From: CALRWV02 sp943371965
GTDB taxonomy: Bacteria > Bacteroidota > JABWAT01
Length of the DNA: 64,000 nt
Direction: 5' to 3'
NCBI GenBank assembly: GCA_943371965.1
Contig: CALRWV020000007.1
Coordinates: 62,001-126,000 of the forward strand
This document shows, one piece after another, positions 16,550 to 25,862 of the stretch. The first letter of the stretch is position 1, and each line of letters begins with the position of its first letter. Made by a program: the position numbers and the translations under genes. The notes below the pieces were generated by a model, which was not told where the DNA came from, ran no database searches, and saw only the letters and a program-made list of their open reading frames with translations.

Positions 16550-19459
16550 TTAATTCTTTGAATTCTCATATCCCAATGCTTTCATTATCAAATCATGCAT
16601 TTTCGGCCTAAAATCTGATATTTTTTTATTTTCCCTTGTTGGGTAGACACGGTTCGTCAGAATCACGATTCCTGTTTTCTTTTCTGGATCAATCCAAATA
16701 CTGGTTCCTGTATATCCCAAATGACCAAAAGAAAGCGCACCAAAGTAATTACCAGAACTCTTATATCCTGTCTTTGAACGTAAATCCCAACCCAACGCTC
16801 TACTGAATTTCTGAATTTTTGAAAATTGCTCAACAGTTTCAGGTCTGAAAATTTTTATTCCATCCAATGAACCTTTATTGATAATCATTTGTGTCAACTT
16901 CATTAAATCCTGAATAGTTGAAAACAATCCTGCATGCCCCGAAACACCACCCATTAACTGGGCCGTTTCATCATGGACGGTTCCCTGTACCAATCTTTTG
17001 CGCCAAATGGAATCCATTTCTGTTGGAACGATTTGAGATTTATCAACATTGACAGGATTATATAAAGTATGCTTCAGATTCAGTTTTGAATAAATATTAT
17101 CTGACACAAATTCGTCTAGTTTCTTTCCAGATATTTTTTCAACTATTTCGCCCAACAAAATAAAATTCCAGTCAGAATAAATACTGGAGTCTCCAGGTTG
17201 GTATGCCAATTTGGAACTTAAGATATATGAAATGATTTGATTCTTCAATGGTTCACCCATTTGATGAAAAGGTTTCCACGCTTCAAAACCGCTGGAATGG
17301 GTCAACAGATTTGTCAATGTAATTTTTGATTTTACAGGATCACCTGAAATTTCCTGAAAATATTTGGATAGCTTATCATCAAGTTTCAATTGATTGTTTT
17401 CGGCAAGTTTCATTACCGCAAGAGTTGTAGAAAAAACTTTTGTTAAGGAGGCTAAATCATACATTGTGGAACATTGAACTGCAGGTGAATCTGCTGAATA
17501 AATTTGATTGCCAAACGTATTTTGATAAACCAATTTTCCCTTATCAATAACACCAATGGCAATGGATGGAGTAACACCTTCCAATATAGCCTCTGCTGCA
17601 TAATCTTCAGCAATATTGAACTTCTCATCATCCAGTTTGCAGATATCAGATGCCGTTGAAATTTGAGGTTGAGTTGTAATGATTCCACTTCCAACCGGAT
17701 AGCTTTTCAAATTAATCGGTAATCTTCCTTCAAACGGAATTTGTCCGGTAAGAGCAAGTACGATCGATTTTTGTGAACGGTCACTGATTGAATAAGTTAA
17801 AATCAGCGAATTGAAATTGGGAAAATCATTGACAATGTATGGATTTCCAAAACCAACAAGAATTGAATTTTTTGATATCATATCTACTGAATTTGTTAGA
17901 AGCCAATCTTTCAAATTCTGTTCCAAACCTATTTTCCCACGACCGCTTACAACATTTGAAAAGGTAACAACCAGAATATCATTTGCTGATTTTATTTTCC
18001 GTGTTGCAATTTCAAAATCCAAAGCATTTGAACGCTTGTCGAGCAGCATAAAGTCAATTGATTTGTTGGCATTTTGTTTCAATTGCCTAACAAATTCATC
18101 AGCAATAACCGGATCATTGAAATCAGACAAAGCGAAAACGGTTAGCTTTTCTCTTTTTACTGTCTGTTTGAAAGGAACAAGTGACTTTTCGTTTTTTACA
18201 AGTGTCAATGAACGGTTAGCAACTTCATCAGCCAGCATCAGATTCTTTGCAGTTGCAACTTTATTTCTGACATCAAGCAAATTTGAAAACCGGTTTTCCT
18301 GAAGTTTGAATTTTTCTTTCAGATGAAGAATTTTCAAAACGCTTGAATCAATTTTTGATTCTGTCAGTTTTTTATCAACAACAGCAGCAGCAATTGCATC
18401 GATAACCTGTTCTTCACCAACGGGAAGAATAACAACATCAACCCCCGCATTCAGTGCCATTACAGCTGCATTACCGGAGCCATACTTTTTAACAACAGCT
18501 CCCATATCCATTGCATCGGTTACAACGAGACCATTAAAATGATACCGTTTAAAAAGAAGCGAATCTAAAATCGGTTTTGAAAGAGTTGCCGGATCGTAAT
18601 TACCGGAAATTTTTGGAAGAGCCAAATGCGCAATCATTACGGATTGCAGTCCATCAGCCATCAATTTGTCATACGGCTTTAACTCAACAGAATTCAAACG
18701 TTCAAAATCATAAGGTAAAACAGGTAAATCGACATGTGAATCAGTTCCAGTATCTCCATGACCAGGAAAATGCTTTGCAGTTGCAATAACTCCTCCCTGC
18801 TGCAAACCTTTCATCATTGCAGAAGCATGAGTTGCAACCAGATCAGGATCAGCACCAAAAGATCTGATATTGATTACAGGATTCATGGGATTGTTGTTTA
18901 CATCCAGAACCGGTGCCAATGCCTGATGAACACCAACAGCACGATTTTCCTGACCAATAACAATACCAACTCGTCTTGTCAGGTTTGTGTCATTGATGGC
19001 TCCCAGCGTCATCATATGGGGAAATAGAGTTGCATTACGGATTCTCATCGCAAGACCATTTTCAGAATCCTGCATAACCCATAATGGGATATTGGACATT
19101 GATTGGAATTCATTCAACAAGGTTGCTTCCTCAAACACATCACCAAGAAAAACAACAACTCCACCAACCTGATCTGTTTTGATTAATTTTTCAAGCCGAA
19201 CATATTCTTTTGAATCACGTGAAAAGTACCATGAATATGACCGGGGAAAAATAAGTTGTGCGATTTTTTTCCGGAGCGGCATTTTTTTCAAAACTGAATC
19301 AGCCCATGAAGAACCAGAAATCCTGATAGAATCATTTACAGAATAAATAGTTTGAATCTGTGTTTCCTTTACAGAATGACTTTCAGTCTTCACCGCTTGT
19401 TCAGGTGCGTGGCATGAAAAAATTGATACAACCAAAATCAGTAAAAGTAGTTTCTTCAT
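16550..19459 (-). CDS. Lipoprotein fusion: GH3 beta-N-acetylhexosaminidase (NagZ-like) + serine beta-lactamase-like hydrolase
   Basis: 969 residues from ATG 19459, which overlaps the stop of the upstream kinase as ATGA; an ATG seven codons earlier is less likely. Signal peptide with lipobox IFSC (Cys16). Residues about 40-390 are GH3, with the KHFPGHGDTGTDSH loop near 229 (His/Asp acid-base dyad of NagZ) and nucleophile region VVTDAMDMGAV (Asp near 315). A GH3 C-terminal domain follows (about 400-590). Residues about 610-965 are a class C/DD-peptidase-like fold, with SLTK (Ser671, Lys674), YSDWN in place of the usual YxN, and a late HLGYTGTS. NagZ removes GlcNAc from muropeptides. Similar fusions occur in Bacteroidota. 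The kinase partner upstream suits GlcNAc salvage. Confidence 0.9.
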   Translation of the reverse strand: MKKLLLLILVVSIFSCHAPEQAVKTESHSVKETQIQTIYSVNDSIRISGSSWADSVLKKMPLRKKIAQLIFPRSYSWYFSRDSKEYVRLEKLIKTDQVGGVVVFLGDVFEEATLLNEFQSMSNIPLWVMQDSENGLAMRIRNATLFPHMMTLGAINDTNLTRRVGIVIGQENRAVGVHQALAPVLDVNNNPMNPVINIRSFGADPDLVATHASAMMKGLQQGGVIATAKHFPGHGDTGTDSHVDLPVLPYDFERLNSVELKPYDKLMADGLQSVMIAHLALPKISGNYDPATLSKPILDSLLFKRYHFNGLVVTDAMDMGAVVKKYGSGNAAVMALNAGVDVVILPVGEEQVIDAIAAAVVDKKLTESKIDSSVLKILHLKEKFKLQENRFSNLLDVRNKVATAKNLMLADEVANRSLTLVKNEKSLVPFKQTVKREKLTVFALSDFNDPVIADEFVRQLKQNANKSIDFMLLDKRSNALDFEIATRKIKSANDILVVTFSNVVSGRGKIGLEQNLKDWLLTNSVDMISKNSILVGFGNPYIVNDFPNFNSLILTYSISDRSQKSIVLALTGQIPFEGRLPINLKSYPVGSGIITTQPQISTASDICKLDDEKFNIAEDYAAEAILEGVTPSIAIGVIDKGKLVYQNTFGNQIYSADSPAVQCSTMYDLASLTKVFSTTLAVMKLAENNQLKLDDKLSKYFQEISGDPVKSKITLTNLLTHSSGFEAWKPFHQMGEPLKNQIISYILSSKLAYQPGDSSIYSDWNFILLGEIVEKISGKKLDEFVSDNIYSKLNLKHTLYNPVNVDKSQIVPTEMDSIWRKRLVQGTVHDETAQLMGGVSGHAGLFSTIQDLMKLTQMIINKGSLDGIKIFRPETVEQFSKIQKFSRALGWDLRSKTGYKSSGNYFGALSFGHLGYTGTSIWIDPEKKTGIVILTNRVYPTRENKKISDFRPKMHDLIMKALGYENSKN

Positions 19460-20307
19460 TTCGTTTGTTTTTCTTTCCAATATTCAAATCCTCCAGTCAA
19501 CAATGAATCAATTGTTCTGAATTTCAGATGCGGGTAAATTTGAACCAAATATTTTTCAATTTCATATTTAATTACCGGATGTGCATTCAAAATTCCTCCT
19601 TGAAAGCAGATAGAATTTATTTTATAATTCCCGATATTTTTTAAAAGACCATTGATCCCATTTTGAAGCTGATCGGAAAACCAGTTGGAATGGTAAATTT
19701 CGGGAAGGAATTTTGAACCCAATTCTGCCAGGTCATGTCTGGAAGCAGAATAAGCAAATGCAATCAGGGATTTTCTGCTGAGATCAGTGCCAATTGAATT
19801 CAGAAATTTTTCTTCGGAGCCATTTTTCTCTGAACGGTTTTCGAAATGGTTCATTGATGTTTCAAATAATTTCTGAAACCACCACCAACCGCTCAAGTAA
19901 TCGTTGAACAAATATCCCAACCCCCCCAATATTTTCAGTTCGTTTTCAGTTTTGTAAATTAAAACTGAACCTGTTCCAATACTGATTCCCAAACCGTTAA
20001 CTGTCAACATTGAGCCTAACAGATCTGCATCGCTCAACCATACAATTTTTTTAAGTTTGAGATTGGATTGAAGTAAAATGCCAATATCTGTAATCTGATC
20101 TTTGGTATAACGTGAAATTCCGGCAAGTCCAAAAACCAGAGAATCGATTTTGGAATCTTTTGCCAATTCAGAAATTGCAGGAATAAATTTCTGATCGTGA
20201 TAAATATCAGTTACAATATCGTGTTTAACTGATTTTTCAAGAACTCCTTCATTTGAAAAAAGTCCTACTTCGTATTTGGTTCCACCGCAATCAACAACTA
20301 AAATCAT
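19456..20307 (-). CDS. BadF/BadG/BcrA/BcrD-family N-acetylglucosamine kinase-like protein
   Basis: 283 residues of the ASKHA sugar-kinase fold. The phosphate-1 loop reads VVDCGGTKYEVGLF at the N-terminus. A catalytic-region LSDADLLGSML follows near residue 90 and GISIGTGSVLIY near 108. A GYLFNDYLSGWWW stretch matches the GlcNAc-kinase/MurK group rather than ROK kinases, which have a zinc motif absent here. It overlaps both neighbours by four bases, upstream (penicillin-acylase-like) and downstream (GH3 fusion), so the three are one translational unit. The likely job is phosphorylating GlcNAc or MurNAc released during wall turnover; the substrate is not provable from sequence. Confidence 0.85.
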   Translation of the reverse strand: MILVVDCGGTKYEVGLFSNEGVLEKSVKHDIVTDIYHDQKFIPAISELAKDSKIDSLVFGLAGISRYTKDQITDIGILLQSNLKLKKIVWLSDADLLGSMLTVNGLGISIGTGSVLIYKTENELKILGGLGYLFNDYLSGWWWFQKLFETSMNHFENRSEKNGSEEKFLNSIGTDLSRKSLIAFAYSASRHDLAELGSKFLPEIYHSNWFSDQLQNGINGLLKNIGNYKINSICFQGGILNAHPVIKYEIEKYLVQIYPHLKFRTIDSLLTGGFEYWKEKQTK

Positions 20308-22304
20308 TTTTCCGGCCTGATGGTTAATTTATATTTTGAGTTTTTGAATCCTGAAATATCAATATTCAGAAATTGATGTGAATTGAATAATGTCAACTGA
20401 TCGCTGAAATTCATGGAACCAAATTGACCATTAATTCCACCAGGGACAATAATATTGACATAATTATTGTTTTGGAAGTCTGAAAAAATAACAAACTGTT
20501 TTCCGGCTTTCTTCATTATTATATTATTGTCTTTATTAATTTCATAAATGAAATTATATCCGGTATTATCCATTTTAATTTTTTCGGTTTCATCTGCAAA
20601 CTCCAGAAATAGACTATTAAATTCCAACAAATTTAAATTACCCCATCTCCAATTTACGGGATCATCACCGAACCGGTTTTTTAAAATATGAATTGCTTCA
20701 CCCATTGATTTGAAAACTATGGAATCTGCATCATGTCGGTTTGAAAGAAAATACAAGGTACTTTCCTGAAATTCTTTTTTGGAGAATTCACGAAACTTTT
20801 CTCCAAAACAATGTTTTGCAAAAAGATAATTCCATACTGAAATAACGGAAGCCCCGATATCCTGCTTTGTGAAATCTGCTCTCCATACTTTCAGATATTT
20901 TTTTGCAGTCATTCCAGATTCAGTGGAATCTGAAAAAAGATGCTGCAAGAGGACAGATTTTATTTTCATCGAATAATTGAAATCTGGAATTTCTGAAGCC
21001 GATTTCAAATCAGATGAACCCAATAATTTATCATTCAGAAAGTAAGTCATCCATGCGGCATCAACTGAATCAGCTTTTCCCCTGAAATCAGGTTTATAGG
21101 GTGTATGTCCATTTTGTAAAATCAGAATACTCTGATTTGGATTTTGAATTTTGGGCTGATTTGTTTCACCAGCCTGATTTAATACAATCAAGTGATCTGA
21201 TTCTGAAATCTGTTTATTTTCAGAAAGTTTTACGAGATTGAAAAATGAATTATCTGGTTTCCATGTTAAAAATATGTTATTCTCTTCAATGTGCATAATC
21301 AGATCTGATACATTTATTTTCCCTTCATATTCTTGTATTACCAAGTTGATACTCTCTTCATCACGAACAGTAATCACCTCAGGATATTTTTCGGGTTTCA
21401 AGTTTTGATCAATTATCAATTCAATTTTTTTTGATGTTGCAAAAGAAGAAAAGGACCAAGCTTGACTTGATGAAACTCCACTCAAAATAACGGGAACACC
21501 GGGGAGAGAAATTCCACCTGATGATAATCCACTGAAATCGAGAAAGAATTCATAATATTTTGATGGAACAGTCAGATTACCGCTAATTTCTGAATAAAAA
21601 AGCGGTTTTGCTGATAAACTGTGTTTGGAAGGAATTATTACCGTTGTACTTTTTTCATTTTTGAAATAATCCAGCAGAAATGAGTTTTCCTTCTTAAAAA
21701 AAGTATGAGTCGCAGAATCTGAAACAAACAACTCATTCAGCAATCCATCAGGATTTTGATCCATCCACCATTGGAACATGTTGAAAATCAGAAGTGAGTT
21801 CGATTCTGTCCAAGTTTCTGGTTTGTAATTTAAAATGGAGAATTCAATCGGGAGTTTGTTTTTATTTGACTCGATAAAATAATTTACACCTTTCGAGTAG
21901 GCTTTCAGAATATTTTTTTCGTCAACTGACATATTTTCAAATTGTTTTTCTGAAATCGAATTCAGTCTTATTGTTCGGTAAAAAATATCAGTATTGATTG
22001 TTTGGGATCCATAGATTTCAGAAAGTCTTCCTTCACCCATTCTTCTCAATAAATCCATCTGGAAAATTCTGTCCTGAGCTTGAGTATAACCCCAAGCAAA
22101 ATAAAGATCATTACTTTTAATTGCTGAAACAGTTGGAATGCCATACGAATCGCGGTAAACAGAAACTTCTGACGAAATTGATTTTTCTGAAAATTCATCA
22201 TTGTAATTCGGGCTGGATTTTGTGATTAGAGAATCAAAAAAGAAATATAGAATTAAAAGAATAACCGTTGAAGTGGAAATTATATATAGCAGGAATTTTT
22301 TCAT
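20304..22304 (-). CDS. Penicillin acylase (Ntn hydrolase) family protein, divergent active site
   Basis: 666 residues with an N-terminal membrane anchor or signal (about 4-24). The alpha-part is recognisable: SVYRDSYGIPTVSA near 48, YFAWGYTQAQDRIFQMDLLRRMGEGRLSEIYG near 68. The beta-part landmark LPGVPVILSGVSSSQAW follows near 265. At the cleavage site, where the family has Gly-Ser-Asn-Asn-Trp, this protein has Lys-Ser219-Thr-Thr-Val; the spacing to the following KPL is preserved. The nucleophile position may thus be kept, but the conserved Asn pair and the downstream NDPH are gone. It may be inactive or have altered specificity. It is the first gene of the coupled trio with the kinase and GH3 fusion. 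Confidence 0.8.
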   Translation of the reverse strand: MKKFLLYIISTSTVILLILYFFFDSLITKSSPNYNDEFSEKSISSEVSVYRDSYGIPTVSAIKSNDLYFAWGYTQAQDRIFQMDLLRRMGEGRLSEIYGSQTINTDIFYRTIRLNSISEKQFENMSVDEKNILKAYSKGVNYFIESNKNKLPIEFSILNYKPETWTESNSLLIFNMFQWWMDQNPDGLLNELFVSDSATHTFFKKENSFLLDYFKNEKSTTVIIPSKHSLSAKPLFYSEISGNLTVPSKYYEFFLDFSGLSSGGISLPGVPVILSGVSSSQAWSFSSFATSKKIELIIDQNLKPEKYPEVITVRDEESINLVIQEYEGKINVSDLIMHIEENNIFLTWKPDNSFFNLVKLSENKQISESDHLIVLNQAGETNQPKIQNPNQSILILQNGHTPYKPDFRGKADSVDAAWMTYFLNDKLLGSSDLKSASEIPDFNYSMKIKSVLLQHLFSDSTESGMTAKKYLKVWRADFTKQDIGASVISVWNYLFAKHCFGEKFREFSKKEFQESTLYFLSNRHDADSIVFKSMGEAIHILKNRFGDDPVNWRWGNLNLLEFNSLFLEFADETEKIKMDNTGYNFIYEINKDNNIIMKKAGKQFVIFSDFQNNNYVNIIVPGGINGQFGSMNFSDQLTLFNSHQFLNIDISGFKNSKYKLTIRPEK

Positions 22305-22368
22305 AAATTGATTGAGTTGCAGAATTTATGAAAATAGGAAGAAATGGTTTGAATTTAAAATTGAAGTT

Positions 22369-23964
22369 CTAAAATTTAAAGGAAACGGAAATGAAAAGAT
22401 TCCCTTTATAATTTTTCTCTGTATATGTAACAGCAGCATTTCCAGTTTCTGCAACCGGTTTATAGGCTGTATATAAAACATTTTTCTGAATCAATAAATA
22501 GCCAACGTTAAAACTGTAATCTAAACTTGGTACATATTCAATACCAAATGAGTATAAAAAATTATAATTACTCTGCACAGAATTTTGTGCAGGAGTTTCT
22601 ATTGAATTAAAACCGACTTTTACTAAACTATTTAATTCAGAAAATGCATATTGAAATCCTGCCTTAAAATTATATGTTCTTTTGTAATCAAACTTCAATT
22701 CTTCATTTGTTTTAGAAAAATCAATGCTTCCTTCAGCTGACTCAAAACTAGTATTGCTCCAATTTTCAGTTACGACCCCAATTTCTGTTTGAAACGGGAA
22801 ATTTACGTAACCGATATTTACTTCAAATACAGTTGGACCATTTAATTCATAATTTATTTCTTCACTATATTTTCCATTTACATGCCCGTGGGAAATGGTT
22901 GAATTATTCGATAAATCAACAAAATTTGCAATTAAATCATAACTGTATTTTGATGTAACAGAAAGCCTTGTGGGCAAAGTAACTGAAAAACCAACTTTTA
23001 CCTTTTCACTTAATTTAGCAAGTGTACCAATTTTAATGCTGTAACCTGTAATTTCATCGTCTAATGTTTCAGTCCACTGGAAGTTGCTGAAATAACTTTT
23101 TTGTCCATTTATTACTAAAGCTGAATCTGTAAGAGATCGATAGTAATTTTTATCTGCTGTTTCTTTCCATGAATATTTATTTTTGTAATAACCGGAAATA
23201 AAATTTATTGAAGCACCAACAAAAACATCCTTTGCAGCCTCAATTGAACCAGAAATATTATATGATCTCATATTTCCTTCGGAAACATTTTTGTATTCCT
23301 GTTGTGTATTTCCAAAAACAGTCGTTCTGTAACGATAAAGTGATGTATCTGAATTATCTTTTGAGACGGTAATCAAACCAGCACGAAAAGCATAATCAAA
23401 ATATAAATCATAATCGGGATTGTCAGGATCTGAGTTGGTTTTAATATTGTAATCCTGTTGAATTTCAGACAAACTATTGAATCTTGTACTAGGATTATAT
23501 GAAGTAATACTTTGTGGATAACTTGATGAAGGATTATAACCAATTCCTTTTGAAAGTTCGTTAAAATCAGCATAAGTATTGAAACCAAAACCTACTACAA
23601 AACTCCCCTGACTAACACCAAGTGGGAACACATAAGAAAGATTTGACAAATTGGTACTTGAATAACTCTGATCATCGTTGGAGTTAAAGAAAGAACTGCT
23701 ATTTTTTACTGATTGTAAATCAAGTCCAACTGAAAACTCACTTCTTTTAAGTAACCCCAAAGAAGCAGGGTTTCCATATAACCCACTGAAATCCGTACCA
23801 TATGTTGTGTTGCTGTATCCCAATGCGGCTGAATTTGTTCCTCCACCCTTAATAGGATCCAAATACAATAACCCATCATTTATTGTTTGGGAAAACAAAC
23901 GGAATGAAATAAAAAAAAATACTCCGACAATTGATAAAAATTTACGGAATCTTTCATTTCCCAT
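22369..23964 (-). CDS. Outer-membrane beta-barrel protein, FadL/OMPP1-like
   Basis: 531 residues from the ATG at 23964, which lies one base after the stop of the upstream lipoprotein gene; an earlier in-frame ATG would run through that gene. The signal peptide ends near FRLFSQT. The mature N-terminus reads GGGTNSAALGYSNTTYGTDFSGLYGNPASLGLL, the pattern of FadL/UPF0164-type barrels (aligned NPAxL motif). Many alternating aromatic strands follow and it ends with the terminal aromatic KGNLFISVSFKF expected for BAM recognition. The ligand is unknown. It belongs to a five- or six-gene minus-strand run. Confidence 0.7.
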   Translation of the reverse strand: MGNERFRKFLSIVGVFFFISFRLFSQTINDGLLYLDPIKGGGTNSAALGYSNTTYGTDFSGLYGNPASLGLLKRSEFSVGLDLQSVKNSSSFFNSNDDQSYSSTNLSNLSYVFPLGVSQGSFVVGFGFNTYADFNELSKGIGYNPSSSYPQSITSYNPSTRFNSLSEIQQDYNIKTNSDPDNPDYDLYFDYAFRAGLITVSKDNSDTSLYRYRTTVFGNTQQEYKNVSEGNMRSYNISGSIEAAKDVFVGASINFISGYYKNKYSWKETADKNYYRSLTDSALVINGQKSYFSNFQWTETLDDEITGYSIKIGTLAKLSEKVKVGFSVTLPTRLSVTSKYSYDLIANFVDLSNNSTISHGHVNGKYSEEINYELNGPTVFEVNIGYVNFPFQTEIGVVTENWSNTSFESAEGSIDFSKTNEELKFDYKRTYNFKAGFQYAFSELNSLVKVGFNSIETPAQNSVQSNYNFLYSFGIEYVPSLDYSFNVGYLLIQKNVLYTAYKPVAETGNAAVTYTEKNYKGNLFISVSFKF

Positions 23965-23965
23965 T

Positions 23966-24823
23966 TTAATTTCCTTTGTTCCTTCCTTGACGTTGACGGG
24001 GTTGCGACGAATTCTGGGGCGGATTTGCTGCCGGTGGCGGATTGGAATTACCAACACTTGGTTTGTTTTCTATTGGTTTTTGTGGCACAACATTATTAAA
24101 GTCAATGCTTCCTCTTGGATTAGGAGAATTCACAACCGGAGGCGCAACATATGTGGATTGTGATCCACTTGAACTATTTGAAGTATTGGTTGAAGATCCT
24201 GAAGAACCTTGAATAATGATAGGTAAACTGCTTCCAAATGAGATACTGTTTCTGGAATTATTTGAAGTTGATGAATTTGAATTTACAACATTTGTTTTAT
24301 TCGATGATCCTGAGCCCACGGCAGGTAAATAATAATTGCTGCTCAGAACATCATTTCCAGCAACATTTCTTCCCTGACGGCTTCTTCTTGATGGTGCTGA
24401 AGCATAATTGTTATCGTTGCTCCCATCACCATAATAATAGGGCTGATTGTATCCGTAATACTGATTTGGCCAGTAACCGAATCTTGAATAATACCATGAA
24501 TCCATACGGTAGTTCATATAATCATAACCGCTATAATAGTACTGGTTATAATTCCAGCCAAAATAGTAATCGTTATAAGCTGAATAACTGTAATCATCAT
24601 AAAATGGATCATAATGACGGAAACTGTAACCTGAACCGAATTGCTGAAAATAACGGGAATACATTCTATTATCGTAGTAATCGGTTTGAGTTGTGTTGCT
24701 GTCAATCTTGCGTTCAACTTTTGTCAGGTCGGGTTGTCTTTGGTAATCACTTGATTCAAACTGGGTATAGCATCCTGCAAAAAATAAAGCAGAAGCAATT
24801 GCGGATATTTTTACGATTTTCAT
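23966..24823 (-). CDS. Tyrosine-rich low-complexity lipoprotein
   Basis: 285 residues, start fixed by a strong AGGAGG six bases before the ATG. The signal peptide ends in a FFAGC lipobox (Cys18). Residues about 47-138 are extraordinarily tyrosine-rich (nearly 30 Tyr per 100, with WYY, QYYY and PYYY clusters plus Gly, Asn and Asp). The middle is Ser/Asn/Gly-rich and the C-terminus Pro/Asn/Arg-rich (PPPAANPPQ, RQRQGR). No enzymatic domain is evident. It looks like an extended or aggregating surface protein. It sits between two barrel genes and may be exported or assembled with them. I recognise no named family. Confidence 0.75.
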   Translation of the reverse strand: MKIVKISAIASALFFAGCYTQFESSDYQRQPDLTKVERKIDSNTTQTDYYDNRMYSRYFQQFGSGYSFRHYDPFYDDYSYSAYNDYYFGWNYNQYYYSGYDYMNYRMDSWYYSRFGYWPNQYYGYNQPYYYGDGSNDNNYASAPSRRSRQGRNVAGNDVLSSNYYLPAVGSGSSNKTNVVNSNSSTSNNSRNSISFGSSLPIIIQGSSGSSTNTSNSSSGSQSTYVAPPVVNSPNPRGSIDFNNVVPQKPIENKPSVGNSNPPPAANPPQNSSQPRQRQGRNKGN

Positions 24824-24888
24824 AACATCCTCCTAAGTTGGGGTGTTTTTCTTAACCATTTGATGAACTGTACGAACAAAACGTTTCA

Positions 24889-25665
24889 TTAAAAGAAATT
24901 AGTATATTCTAATCTGAATGCTCTTCCACCTCTTGGTACACCTTTAATGTTGTTGGTAAGATTTTTGAAATCCAATTCCAGTGTCAAACCAGAACCAACT
25001 GACCAACGGACTCCTGAATTGAAAAATCCGTTTCCTTTTCCTATGGACCTGGAAGCATTGTCATTCCAGCCCAAATCATATTCAAACAAAAGAGATATTT
25101 CTGTGTTGATTGTTTTTTCAATCCCAAAGAAAGCATTAACATCGTTATCTCCATCCTCGCGTTCAAGGGAATAATTTATACCCCCGTTCAGAATCAGAAA
25201 ACCTAACAATTCATAATTTTTGGATGCTACCATGAAAACTCCGGGAGATTTCACATTATATCTTCTGGTTGAATCAATCCAACCGCCTTGACCCTGCATG
25301 TCATAACCGATAACCATTGCCGGTTGCTGCTCAGATTCTTCATATAATCTGTATCTCACATTCACTCCCGGTTGAGGATACCAACCTGGATCGCCATTTC
25401 CGATAACATTTGCTCCACCGTAAGAAATTCCAAAACTTAATTTGTCAGACATTCCAACATTGACTGCAAATGAAACCCCTCCACCGGGATTTAACCTTGA
25501 TTCTGCAGTGTAAGTTCCTTTTTTCAATGCTCCAGCTGTTGGAAAGTCAATAAGGTAACGGGGTTCAATTTCTGCAGCACTTCCTGCTGTTCCCTGTCCT
25601 AAAAGCTGTAAAGAACTGCCAACAAAAAATAAAGTTGAAATAAGTTTTAGTTTGAAGTTTTTCAA
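24889..25665 (-). CDS. Outer-membrane beta-barrel protein, YjbH-like
   Basis: 258 residues from TTG 25665, six bases behind AAAGGTGA; no ATG is better placed. The signal peptide ends near LQLLGQG. Residues after about 45 form alternating strands (GTYTAESRLNPGGGVSFAV, MSDKLSFGISYGG), and the C-terminus EYTNFF has the terminal Phe of barrels. The general pattern recalls YjbH/GfcD-type proteins linked to exopolysaccharide export, but the match is weak. It is the first gene of the barrel/lipoprotein/cell-wall run, with a TATCTTTA -7-like box at 25704-25711 upstream. Confidence 0.6.
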   Translation of the reverse strand: MKNFKLKLISTLFFVGSSLQLLGQGTAGSAAEIEPRYLIDFPTAGALKKGTYTAESRLNPGGGVSFAVNVGMSDKLSFGISYGGANVIGNGDPGWYPQPGVNVRYRLYEESEQQPAMVIGYDMQGQGGWIDSTRRYNVKSPGVFMVASKNYELLGFLILNGGINYSLEREDGDNDVNAFFGIEKTINTEISLLFEYDLGWNDNASRSIGKGNGFFNSGVRWSVGSGLTLELDFKNLTNNIKGVPRGGRAFRLEYTNFF

Positions 25666-25862
25666 TGGCTCACCTTTGCGATTGAATTAGTGGTTGATTT
25701 CTATAAAGATACCGAATTTGGTGCTATTTTAAAAAGGGATATTTAGCAGGCGGCGGTTGTGGGTTATCAAATGGCGGGAATAAGTGGAAAACTGAATTTT
25801 AGAATAATTCACAGTTTCAAAATAATTTAGGTGAAACTGCGAATCATTTTCATTATTTCCGG

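Noticed and set aside
24238..24825. 195-codon + strand frame
   Set aside because: It is the complement of the Tyr-rich lipoprotein, whose skewed codons keep the antisense frame open.
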